Virus record (IMG/VR): IMGVR_UViG_3300036861_000959 | Span: 1 to 20,349 of that record | Length of the DNA stretch: 20,349 bases | DNA from: a virus | Reading direction: 5' to 3' (one strand) | Part shown: positions 13,761 through 20,349 of the stretch, one piece after another | Numbering within the stretch: position 1 is the first letter of the stretch | How the letters are laid out: each line of letters begins with the position of its first letter | Translations under genes and position numbers: made by a program | Notes under the pieces: generated by a model | The model's input: the letters and a program-made list of their open reading frames with translations, nothing else | Databases searched by the model: none | What the model was told of the DNA's origin: nothing

Positions 13761-15119
13761 CTACACCAGGTTGTGCGAGAGGAGCCTGAGAGCCCTTCCG
13801 GCCCCACCGACCATGTCGCCGTCCCAGCGGTCGAACATCACGAAACCGGTCTGGAAGAACTCGGCGTACCGCTCGGCCAGCCGCATCAGCACAGGGTTCA
13901 GGGCCCTGCGGATGATGTAGTGGTTGAAGTCTCCGAAGACGATGCTCTCCTTGTCCTCGGCGACGGTGTTGTCCATGTCCTGGTTGATGTAGATCGGACG
14001 GTTGTAGATCGTCGCCACCGATCCGATGGAATCGTTCGCGGGCCGGAAGATCGGCCGGCCATTGGAGTCGACGATCTTCTCGACGACCTTCAGGATGTCG
14101 TCGTGCATCATGAACCCCACCCTGTCGCCGGTCCGGTAGGCCGGATCGACGGCGTGGTACAGGTTCACGACGTCGCCGAAGGCGATGGCCGTGGCGGAGG
14201 CGGCCTTCAGCTCGACCGTGTCGGCGAGGATGGCCGTGACGAGGCCCCGCGGCTGGCTCGAGCCGGTCCCGAGGGTCGCGTGGTTGTTCAGGATGCGCCC
14301 GAGCCGGACGCCCAGCGCCGCCGGCAGGAAGGAATCCACCGAGAAGGCGGCGTCCTGCAGGAGCTGGTTGGGGACGCGGACGATCTTGGAGGTGTAGAGA
14401 AACGCCTGCATGGTCACCGCGGCGAGCGTCGGATCCGCGGTGTCGGCTGCCGCGCTGCCTTCGGCGAGAAGGGCGCCGATGTTCCCCGTATCGTCCATGG
14501 TCGGGAACGGCATGTCGGCGCCGGTTTCGGTGTTGACGACGCGGGCCGCCTGGGCCATGCCCGAGTAGGACTTCAGCGCGACGTCGAGCTCGCGCATGAA
14601 GTCCTCCGCCACGGTCGCGTTGGCGGCCGCGGTCAGGGCGCGCTTCTCGGCGTCGCTGCCGAAGACGTAGCTCCGGCGCCCGGGCAGGACGAACCCGTGG
14701 CCCAGCTGGCGCGCTTCCTGGGGCACGAGCTGCTGGTTCTTGGCGATGAGGGCCCGGGTTTCCTCGTCCCAGTTGGTCGGGGGCTGGGTGATGAAGGCCC
14801 GCAGGGCGCGTTCCTGGGCCTTCCGATCCTGGCTCTTGGCCGCCTCGGGATCGCCCTCCCGGCCGGCGAGCCGGGTGTCGAGCTTGTCCAGCTCCTGCCG
14901 GCGGGCCTCGTGCCGCTGCTGGCGGTCGTGCTCCCTCTCCGCCTCCTCGATCTCCAGGCGACGGGCGTCGTACTCCTGCTCGACCTTGTCCCAGGCGGTC
15001 TTCTCCTCGGGCGTGAGGTCGCGCTTCTCGGCGGCGGCCTTCTTCAGGACGGCGTCGTTCTTCGCCCAGGTTTCCTGGTTCTTGCGGCGTAGTGCCTGGA
15101 TTTCGGTGATGGTGAGCAT
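13761..15119 (-). CDS. Major capsid protein, HK97 fold, 452 aa
   Basis: Residues 1-about 110 form a highly charged coiled coil (LRRKNQETWAKNDAVLKK, EYDARRLEIEEAEREHDRQQ), the scaffold-like delta domain that the prohead protease removes. The shell domain follows, with SGMAQAARVVNTETGADMPF, a TSKIVRVPNQLLQDAAFSVD spine region, LGTGSSQPRGLVTAI, and an end with YAEFFQTGFVMFDRWDGDM, all standard for HK97-like capsids. Length fits an uncleaved precursor. ATG 15119-15117 has a GGAGGAA SD that directly abuts a hairpin. The protease gene precedes it, as in HK97. The long leader and flanking hairpins suggest that this gene has its own expression control. Confidence 0.97.
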   Translation of the reverse strand: MLTITEIQALRRKNQETWAKNDAVLKKAAAEKRDLTPEEKTAWDKVEQEYDARRLEIEEAEREHDRQQRHEARRQELDKLDTRLAGREGDPEAAKSQDRKAQERALRAFITQPPTNWDEETRALIAKNQQLVPQEARQLGHGFVLPGRRSYVFGSDAEKRALTAAANATVAEDFMRELDVALKSYSGMAQAARVVNTETGADMPFPTMDDTGNIGALLAEGSAAADTADPTLAAVTMQAFLYTSKIVRVPNQLLQDAAFSVDSFLPAALGVRLGRILNNHATLGTGSSQPRGLVTAILADTVELKAASATAIAFGDVVNLYHAVDPAYRTGDRVGFMMHDDILKVVEKIVDSNGRPIFRPANDSIGSVATIYNRPIYINQDMDNTVAEDKESIVFGDFNHYIIRRALNPVLMRLAERYAEFFQTGFVMFDRWDGDMVGGAGRALRLLSHNLV

Positions 15120-15131
15120 GGGCGGATTCCT

Positions 15132-15162
15132 CCGGTGAACCGTATGTGTGACGGCTCACCGG
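15132..15162 (-). promoter_or_regulatory. Leader hairpin touching the capsid Shine-Dalgarno
   Basis: CCGGTGA-A-CCGT (15132-15143) pairs with ACGG-C-TCACCGG (15151-15162): eleven pairs, one A-C mismatch, 7-nt loop. On the mRNA its 3' arm ends in CACCGG and the SD GGAGG begins in the last two bases of that arm, so folding should affect ribosome access or shield the 5' end. Confidence 0.7.
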
Positions 15163-15212
15163 GAACTCCGCCCCGGTGGTGGGTCACGCCCTTCCGCGCT
15201 GCTGGCGCCTTG

Positions 15213-15264
15213 CCGGAACATCCGCTCCGGTAGGTGGCCCGCGGCGACCCGCACAACGCGGTCG
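15213..15264 (-). other. Further hairpins in the capsid leader
   Basis: The gap between protease and capsid genes (15120-15283) is 164 bases, far longer than other gaps here. Besides the SD hairpin it has a 5-bp stem CCGGA/TCCGG (15213-15230, 8-nt loop) and a 7-bp stem with one bulge at 15245-15264 (mRNA CGACCGC, loop GTTGT, GCG-G-GTCG). No convincing promoter was found on the minus strand. Confidence 0.45.
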
Positions 15265-15283
15265 GGGGTGTGGGTTTATGCTC

Positions 15284-15889
15284 TCAGAGAACCTGGCGCT
15301 GCAACCGCAGACGCCGACTTCGCAACTCCATGTCTACCAGATCCGGACCCCGCTGTCCAGCCTCTGCCGCCAGCCAGGCGTCCATCGATCGGCGCGCCAC
15401 TTCGGTCGAGGCCTGAGGGTAGGCGGGGAAGGTGACGCCCGGGCTGACCTCGACGAGCGTGACCTTCTTCAGCGTCCGGACGCGCGTGCCGTCCGGCTCG
15501 GTGCCCCACTCGTCGGCGTCGGTGTAGAAGCCGAAGCTCGAGCCCGTCACATCCTTGCGCTTAAGGCTGACGACGCGGTCCCGGAACCAGGTCGTGTCGG
15601 GGGGCCGATTCTTGAAGGCGAGGCCCTTCTCGTCCTCCGAGAGCTCGAGCGTGCCCGACTTGTTGCGCCCCAGCACCAGGTCGTTCTCGTGGTTCCAGAG
15701 GGCCCGGATGTCGTGCAGGCCGATCGTCTCGGTGAAGGCCCCGGGCGCGATCCTCTCGCGCCAGCCGCCGAAGTCGTCGGAGAGTTGCCCGAAGACGGCG
15801 ATGTAGCCGGAGAGCACCGGCGCCTTGTCGTCGCCCGACAGCCGCAGCTCCGTGCCCTTCACGAACCGCGTTTCCAGTTCCCTCAGCAT
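15284..15889 (-). CDS. HK97-family prohead protease, 201 aa
   Basis: Serine protease of the herpesvirus-assemblin-like fold that removes the capsid delta domain during maturation. The sequence has GYIAVFGQLSDDFGGWRERI, FTETI, the catalytic His in LWNHEND (H67), the catalytic Ser in VTGSSFGF (S118), and the conserved LVEVSPGVTFPAYPQA segment at about 145-160. The length is normal. ATG 15889-15887 has an AGGAGG SD; the gene overlaps the preceding small ORF by seven bases. After it comes the structured leader of the capsid gene. Both catalytic residues are intact, so it should be active. Confidence 0.96.
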   Translation of the reverse strand: MLRELETRFVKGTELRLSGDDKAPVLSGYIAVFGQLSDDFGGWRERIAPGAFTETIGLHDIRALWNHENDLVLGRNKSGTLELSEDEKGLAFKNRPPDTTWFRDRVVSLKRKDVTGSSFGFYTDADEWGTEPDGTRVRTLKKVTLVEVSPGVTFPAYPQASTEVARRSMDAWLAAEAGQRGPDLVDMELRSRRLRLQRQVL

Positions 15890-16071
15890 GGCTCTCCTCC
15901 TAGGCCACGACGCTCAAGCTCGGCCCGTACGTCATCAACCATCTCGCAGCAGGACCGCGCGACGACGCGGCCGTCTTTCTCGATCTCGAGCAGGTCACCA
16001 TGCGATTCATTAGCATCTTCGTGACAGCTCGGGCAGCAGTGCGCCCCTATAAGATCCCCGCAGATGATCAA
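15883..16071 (-). CDS. Small Cys-rich protein between portal and protease, 62 aa, TTG start
   Basis: TTG 16071-16069 has an AGGAG SD placed at the stop of the portal gene. The protein has H11, C12, C13, C16 and H17 (HCCPSCH) and later C41-C42, a possible metal site, in an otherwise acidic helical sequence. It overlaps the protease start by seven bases, as expected for a real operon member. GC is lower than in its neighbours in one counted stretch (about 55% at 15961-16020). I do not know the family. Small proteins between portal and protease are common in phages, but this one's Cys pattern is not familiar. Confidence 0.65.
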   Translation of the reverse strand: MIICGDLIGAHCCPSCHEDANESHGDLLEIEKDGRVVARSCCEMVDDVRAELERRGLGGEPC

Positions 16072-16080
16072 GGCGCTCTC

Positions 16081-18168
16081 CTAATCCGCCACGATATCGC
16101 ATTCGCAGTGGTCGTGAAGGGGCGGGTGGCCGATGTCGTCGCTTGGCTTCATCGGGCCGTCCGTCCCCTCGCCCCCGTCGACGCCCTGGCCGGCGTTGAC
16201 GAAATTCTGCTGCACCCCCGCCACCCTGCCGTCCATCGCCGAGCAGAACGGGCAAGCCCCGGGGTTCGCGACCCAGCGCAGCACTGTGACGCCGGCGGCG
16301 ACATAGAGGACCTTCGCGACCGCAGCCATGGCGCGCGTGGCCTCGATGTCGGCGATCTTCCCCGGGCGCTTCTCCTTCCATTCCCCCAGCCGCGTGCTCA
16401 TCGCCAGTGCGATCGCCTCTTCGTCCCCCTCCTCCATCAGGGCGAGCAGCTGCAGCCGGCCCTCGGAGGCCTCGCGGACGCCGAAGCGCTTGGCGTAGTC
16501 GGAGATGAAGCGATCGAGCTCGGGCGACGGGTCGTCCTCCGGGTCGAGGCCGAGCTCGTCGGCCATGGCGCCGGCGATCAGCTCCCCGTACGCCTGGTAG
16601 ATCGGATGCATCTTCTTCCCGGCCCAGCCGGCGTGCTCGTCGTAGAAGTCCTCGATCGCCTTGCGCAGCCCCGGCAGGTCGCGGCGGCTGCGCGGCGAGG
16701 CCTCCAGCTGCGCCTTCAGCTCCTTCTCGATGGCGCCGATCTCACGCGTGATGATGACGCGCGCCCGGTCCTCGAGCTGCTGCCTCTGGGTCTTGCGGAT
16801 CCGGCGCCTGAGCCGCAGGCTCCGGAGACTCCGTGCCGCCCGGTCCTCGAGCTGCGGCGGCGAGGCCGGCGCCGGAGGCAGCTGGCGCTGCGAGGCCTCC
16901 CGATTGGCCATCAGGTAGAGGAGCTGCCGAGCAACCAACGCCGGCTGGGACCCGCCCCCGTCGACGAGCTCCTGGGCGTTCGCCATGTTGATGGGGGTCA
17001 GGTAGACGTCGCCCCCAGGGCCGATGTCCGGCTGGTTCTCGAGCGCCCGGATGTCGTTGGCCGAAAGGTAACCCCACTGGCGGCCGGCCTGGTAGAACGT
17101 GGTGCGCGCCGCCGCGTCGCCGCGCATCAGGCCGTCGGCGTTGAACTCGAAGTAGTAGCGGACCCGCTCCGCCGGCAGCAGGAGCTTCCGGTTCAGCTCC
17201 TGTTCCCACCGGACGAAGTACTGGCGCATGGTGTAGATGACGAACTCGAGCGACTGCATTTCGATGTTGCTGAAGGTGGCGCGATCCAGGTCGTAGAGCA
17301 GGTGCGGGGGCACTCCGAGCACGCGGGCGATCTCCGGGACCGAGAACTTGCGGCTCTCCAGCCACTGTGAATCGTTCGGCGAGATGCCGGCCGCCGTGTA
17401 CTTCATGCCCTTCGGCAGGAACGCCACCTTGTGCCAGTCCTCCCCGCGGCCCGACAGCCAGGTCTCCTCGAGGTTCTTCTTGTTGTCCTTGTTGATCGTC
17501 GGCATCTGCGTCTCGACGACGCCGGGCGGGCGCCCCCCGCTCCGAAAGAAGGTCGCGCCGTAATCCTGCACAGCCACCCCCGAACCGATGACGTCGCGCG
17601 CGGCCGACAGGACCGACTTGCCGTGGAGGCCGTCGAAGCTGATGCCGGGCACGTGCAGGATGTCGCCCGGCCCCCATTCCTCCCGCGTGCCGTCCGTCAG
17701 GGTCACGAAATAGGAGAGCCGGCCCGCGGTGCGTCTCGGTTCGACCTGGCTGCTCCGGAGCGGCCAGATCTGCCGGATATTTCCGCCGCCGTCCCGGCGG
17801 ATTGCGCCGTAGCCGTCGCCGACGGTGACGAGCTGCGCCTGCATGCACTCACGCATGAAGAACGACGTCATGTCGGGGTTCGGCTCGTCGTGCAGCAGAC
17901 GGAAGAGCGGATGCTCCATTGCCTTCCGGCGGCCGCGGGGCTCCTGGCGCTCGTACAGGCAGAGCGGCACGGAGGCCAGCGTCTCGGAGAGCAGGCGCAC
18001 GCCGCGCCAGAACGCGGATAGTCTCGTCGCGGAGTCCTGTGTGACGAGGATCCCGCTCTTCGACATGCTGCCGCTCATGGCGTCGAGGATCGATTGATAC
18101 CAGGGGGAGTTCGGGTTCTCGATCGAGCGGCGGGCGAAGTCGATGGCGCGGGAGAGGGTCTGGATCAT
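16081..18168 (-). CDS. Portal protein fused to a MuF-like C-terminal domain, 695 aa
   Basis: Residues 1-about 420 are an HK97-type portal: SATRLSAFWRGVRLLSETLA, the GDGYGAIRRDGGGNIRQIWP and ILHVPGISFDGLHGKSVLSA segments, and SVPEIARVLGVPPHLLYDLD followed by the long helix with YTMRQYFVRWEQELNRKLL. A basic linker (about 425-480) joins a second domain (about 480-695) whose end carries C639, C642 (CPFCSAMDG), H681, H685 and C688, C690 (HPPLHDHCECDI), the Cys/His signature of Mu F-like head morphogenesis proteins. Portals alone are near 400-500 residues, so this is a natural fusion. The portal ring is the DNA channel; the MuF part probably lies inside the head and may be ejected. Four-base overlap with the gene before it. 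Confidence 0.95.
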   Translation of the reverse strand: MIQTLSRAIDFARRSIENPNSPWYQSILDAMSGSMSKSGILVTQDSATRLSAFWRGVRLLSETLASVPLCLYERQEPRGRRKAMEHPLFRLLHDEPNPDMTSFFMRECMQAQLVTVGDGYGAIRRDGGGNIRQIWPLRSSQVEPRRTAGRLSYFVTLTDGTREEWGPGDILHVPGISFDGLHGKSVLSAARDVIGSGVAVQDYGATFFRSGGRPPGVVETQMPTINKDNKKNLEETWLSGRGEDWHKVAFLPKGMKYTAAGISPNDSQWLESRKFSVPEIARVLGVPPHLLYDLDRATFSNIEMQSLEFVIYTMRQYFVRWEQELNRKLLLPAERVRYYFEFNADGLMRGDAAARTTFYQAGRQWGYLSANDIRALENQPDIGPGGDVYLTPINMANAQELVDGGGSQPALVARQLLYLMANREASQRQLPPAPASPPQLEDRAARSLRSLRLRRRIRKTQRQQLEDRARVIITREIGAIEKELKAQLEASPRSRRDLPGLRKAIEDFYDEHAGWAGKKMHPIYQAYGELIAGAMADELGLDPEDDPSPELDRFISDYAKRFGVREASEGRLQLLALMEEGDEEAIALAMSTRLGEWKEKRPGKIADIEATRAMAAVAKVLYVAAGVTVLRWVANPGACPFCSAMDGRVAGVQQNFVNAGQGVDGGEGTDGPMKPSDDIGHPPLHDHCECDIVAD

Positions 18169-18356
18169 CGCTTCCTCGGCGCGCCCAGGATGCCGACCGT
18201 CACGCAGGCCAGGCCGGCGATGATGAGGCCCGCGCCCGAATGAAAGAGCCCCGCGCCCACGGCGAGCAGCAGGACGCCGGCCGCGACGAAGTAGGTGGAG
18301 GACTCGGCCGGGCCGGTGGCCGCGGCGGGCGGATCAGAGGGTTTCGATTCGGGCAT
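18165..18356 (-). CDS. Small two-span membrane protein between terminase and portal, 63 aa
   Basis: The protein begins with a polar, proline-rich N-terminus (about 1-20), then two hydrophobic segments, about 22-38 and 41-58, with a short turn, and ends in RKR. ATG 18356 lies inside the terminase 3' end (23-base overlap) and its stop overlaps the portal ATG by four bases (ATGA), so it is a real operon member. Small membrane proteins at this position are known in HK97-like genomes without a settled role; a holin-like fold is possible, but no lysis genes are near. The membrane call is firm; function is unknown. Confidence 0.72.
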   Translation of the reverse strand: MPESKPSDPPAAATGPAESSTYFVAAGVLLLAVGAGLFHSGAGLIIAGLACVTVGILGAPRKR

Positions 18357-20061
18357 CCTCGAGCGTTCCCTCGCTCACAAGCGCGCGCGCCAGCGCATTG
18401 ACCAGCGCGACAATACCATCAATTCTCTCACGGCTTTTTTTCTTGGACGGCTTCCAGTTCCCGTACGGATCCTGGTCGAGCGTCACGTTGTCGGCGCACC
18501 AGGCGAGCACCGGCTGCCCCCCGTGCCGAATCTGCCGTCGACGGTACAGCATGTCGAGCTCCTTCGTCGGGGCGCTCAGCGATCCGAATCCCTGGCTGAC
18601 CCGGGCGATGGTGAACCCGTCCTCCTGCTCGAGCTCGGTGATCAGCTTGTGGGCGTTCCAGGCATCGACGGCGACCTCCTGGATCAGATAGTCCTGGCCG
18701 AGGTCGTTGATCTTCTTCCGGATGGCGCCGTGGTCGACGGCGTCCCCTTCAGTCGCGGTCAGCCATCCGTCGCGCGCCCAGACGTCGTACGGCATGCGGT
18801 CCTTCTTCGCCCGGATCCGGATCCCCTCCTGCGGGCACCAGAACCAGCTGAGGACGTCATAGCTGGGGAGGGGATCCCCATACTCGAAGCCCGGCACCTT
18901 TGGCGCATGCGGGTCCGCCTCGAGCTCCTCCTCGGACGGGTAGTCCGCATCGTCCGGATCGATGCAGCTGTCGAAGAGCAGGACCAGGGCGGACAGGTCG
19001 GTGACGGTCGAGAGGTCGAGGCCGGCGTAGCAGGCGCGCCCCTTCAGCCGCTCGAGCAGCTCCTGGTACTCGAGGGCGCCGGCGCAGGCCGCCCACTTCT
19101 TCTGGTCGATCCACCGGAACTCCTGCTGCACCCACTCGTTCAGGTAGTAGCGCCGGAAGGTGTTCTGGAAGGCGGGCGATTCCTTGGCCTCGCGGTACTG
19201 CTGCTCGAGGAACTCCGGCTTGACCGACACGCCCAGGTTCGGGTTGCAGCGCCGCCAGACCTTGCGGTCCTCCCAGTCGTCCCCCTTCTTGCTGGCGTAG
19301 ACCACCGGCAGGAAGCTGTCGTCCTCGACCAGGCCGTCCCGCACGGCGAGGGCCTTGTCGTGCACCTCGCCGCAGAGCGTCTTCTTGCTGAACCCCGCGG
19401 TCGTCATGGCGATGGTGATGGGCTGGCGCCGGGCGCCGCCGCCGGTCCGCATGGTGTCCCAGAGCTCGCGGTCGTCCTGGACGTGCAGCTCGTCGAACAG
19501 GATGGCGTGCGGGTTCAGCCCCTCCTTGGTCGGGACGTCCGCGCTGAGGACCCGGTAGAAGCCCCCCGTCGACGGCACGAAGATCTCGCGCCGCAGGATG
19601 ACGCTGCGGGACTTGAGCTTCGCGCTGGCGCGCGACATCTCCCGCGCGACGTCGAACACCACGGCGGCCTGGCCGCGGTCCTTAGCCAGGCTGTAGATCT
19701 CGGCCCCCGGCTCGCCGTCGCAGTGCAGGAGGTACAGGCCGATGCCGGCGACGATCGCGGACTTCCCGTTCTTCCTGGGGATCTCGACGTAGACCAGGCG
19801 GTAGCGGCGCAGGCCGTCGGCGCGGCGCTTCCAACCGAAGAGCGGCCGGATGATCTCGTTCCGCTGCCACTTCTCCAGCTCGAATGGCTGCCCCGCCCAC
19901 TCGGCCTTCGTGTGGACCAGGAACCGGGGGAAGAATTCGCAGGCCCGATCGGCGGCGGCCTTGTCGAACCAGTAGGGTCCCTGGACGTTACGTCGCGGGG
20001 CTGGGGGGCGGCGCCGGCCGCGGGCCGCCGAAGAACTTCTCGTCTTCGTCTTCGCCTTCAT
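18334..20061 (-). CDS. terL: Terminase large subunit, HK97 type, 575 aa
   Basis: DNA-packaging motor and nuclease. ATPase domain: a Walker A variant EIPRKNGKS at about 93-101, Walker B AILFDE at about 186-191 and the coupling motif ITIAMTTAG at about 215-223. Nuclease domain: D349 and D355 in AGLDLSTVTDL, D466 in VAVDAWNA and D548 in RIDGIVALVNALAR, the acidic residues expected for the RNase H-like fold. The start is taken at ATG 20061-20059 (weak AGGTG SD); a GTG two codons earlier has no SD. The gene overlaps the end of the small subunit by 74 bases. The N-terminal 25 residues are Arg/Lys/Pro-rich. All motifs are intact, so it should be functional. Confidence 0.97.
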   Translation of the reverse strand: MKAKTKTRSSSAARGRRRPPAPRRNVQGPYWFDKAAADRACEFFPRFLVHTKAEWAGQPFELEKWQRNEIIRPLFGWKRRADGLRRYRLVYVEIPRKNGKSAIVAGIGLYLLHCDGEPGAEIYSLAKDRGQAAVVFDVAREMSRASAKLKSRSVILRREIFVPSTGGFYRVLSADVPTKEGLNPHAILFDELHVQDDRELWDTMRTGGGARRQPITIAMTTAGFSKKTLCGEVHDKALAVRDGLVEDDSFLPVVYASKKGDDWEDRKVWRRCNPNLGVSVKPEFLEQQYREAKESPAFQNTFRRYYLNEWVQQEFRWIDQKKWAACAGALEYQELLERLKGRACYAGLDLSTVTDLSALVLLFDSCIDPDDADYPSEEELEADPHAPKVPGFEYGDPLPSYDVLSWFWCPQEGIRIRAKKDRMPYDVWARDGWLTATEGDAVDHGAIRKKINDLGQDYLIQEVAVDAWNAHKLITELEQEDGFTIARVSQGFGSLSAPTKELDMLYRRRQIRHGGQPVLAWCADNVTLDQDPYGNWKPSKKKSRERIDGIVALVNALARALVSEGTLEDARIETL

Positions 20062-20349
20062 CGGCACCTGGTGCGTGCACGCGTGCGCGCGCCGCCGGCG
20101 TGAAGCCGAACTCCGCGGCGAACTGCCGGATCTTCTCCATCGCCGCCCTCTTGATCACCAGGGCCGGGTGCTGGATCTCCGTGCCGTTCCCCGCCACCAC
20201 CGTCAGCGGGCGGTTCGCCAGGACCCGCTCGGCGCGCTCGAAATCGGACCAGGCCGAGCAGTACGACGCCAGGGAGGCCCGGTCGATCTGCGTCAGGAGC
20301 CCCAGCCGCTTCAGCTCGGGGACGATGCGGTTCCATTCGGCCTTCGCCT
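19988..20349 (-). CDS. terS: Terminase small subunit, P27 family, N-terminus outside window
   Basis: About 119 residues are visible, entering from the right edge. The pattern EWNRIVPELKRLGLLTQIDR, then a helix with YCSAWSDFERAE, a QHPALVIKRAA helix and FGFTPAARARV is that of the P27-type small terminase, which recognises packaging sites on phage DNA. The C-terminus is an acidic then proline-rich tail (DEGEDEDEKFF, PRPAPPPSPAT). It overlaps the large subunit, typical of coupled terS-terL pairs. The start codon is not in the window. Confidence 0.93.
   Translation of the reverse strand, partial: AKAEWNRIVPELKRLGLLTQIDRASLASYCSAWSDFERAERVLANRPLTVVAGNGTEIQHPALVIKRAAMEKIRQFAAEFGFTPAARARVHAPGADEGEDEDEKFFGGPRPAPPPSPAT

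Noticed and set aside
13327-15159. 610-codon minus-strand frame overlapping the capsid gene
   Set aside because: It is a shifted frame of the capsid and neighbouring genes with an Arg/Gly/Pro-biased, repeat-like composition; the capsid frame has clear HK97 signatures.
15163-15230. 21-codon ORF (ATG at 15220) in the capsid leader
   Set aside because: It has only a weak SD and no recognisable pattern; a leader peptide cannot be excluded but is not supported.
18435-18441. Run of seven A on the minus strand in the terminase gene as a possible slippery site
   Set aside because: The codon phase (AAG AAA AAA AGC) does not give X-XXY-YYZ, and the region encodes the KKKSRERID segment leading to the last nuclease Asp, so it is ordinary coding sequence.

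Overview
The window is one continuous structural module of a tailed phage or prophage with high GC (about 72% in one 60-base stretch I counted by hand). It is read almost entirely on the minus strand, so gene order runs from right to left. The order is the standard one for an HK97-fold siphovirus: small terminase (P27 type, cut by the right edge), large terminase, small membrane protein, portal fused to a MuF domain, small Cys-rich protein, prohead protease, major capsid protein, small zinc-finger protein, exported barrel-like protein, head-tail connector, HK97 gp10-like protein, exported beta-rich protein, tail terminator candidate, small protein, tail tube, frameshifted tail assembly chaperone pair, tape measure, then tail-tip genes to the left edge. 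No host chromosomal gene, integrase, repressor, tRNA or CRISPR array is visible, so prophage versus free phage cannot be decided. An 8-strand-barrel-like exported protein ending in Phe, if real, would point to a diderm host; this is an inference.

Right half (20349-10900): packaging, head and connector genes, mostly with overlapping ATGA/TGATG junctions or short gaps with good Shine-Dalgarno (SD) sites. The major capsid gene is the exception: it has a 164-nt structured leader and strong hairpins on both sides. Two proteins with clear signal peptides (12790-13287 and 10926-11399) lie inside the head/neck operon, which is not where a virion operon normally places exported proteins.

Middle (10900-6760): tail terminator, tube, chaperones and tape measure. 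The chaperone pair carries an in-phase CCCTTTG slippery heptamer and a downstream stem-loop, so a -1 frameshift fusion (G/GT type) is strongly indicated. The second chaperone ORF is only 58 codons.

Left part (6820-1): minus-strand tail-tip genes interrupted by two plus-strand insertions of visibly lower GC (50-55% in the stretches counted). The first (about 5520-6820) is a moron-like cassette with its own promoter and a palindrome over the -35 box; it encodes a membrane-anchored protein and a secreted PDZ-like protein. The second (4602-5153) is a free-standing HNH endonuclease gene. The two genes next to the insertions both look altered: the gene right of the HNH has a one-base frameshift, and the gene left of it appears to start at ATT. 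Virion genes assemble the particle; the cassette and the signal-peptide proteins probably act on the host envelope, and that is the least explained part of the window.
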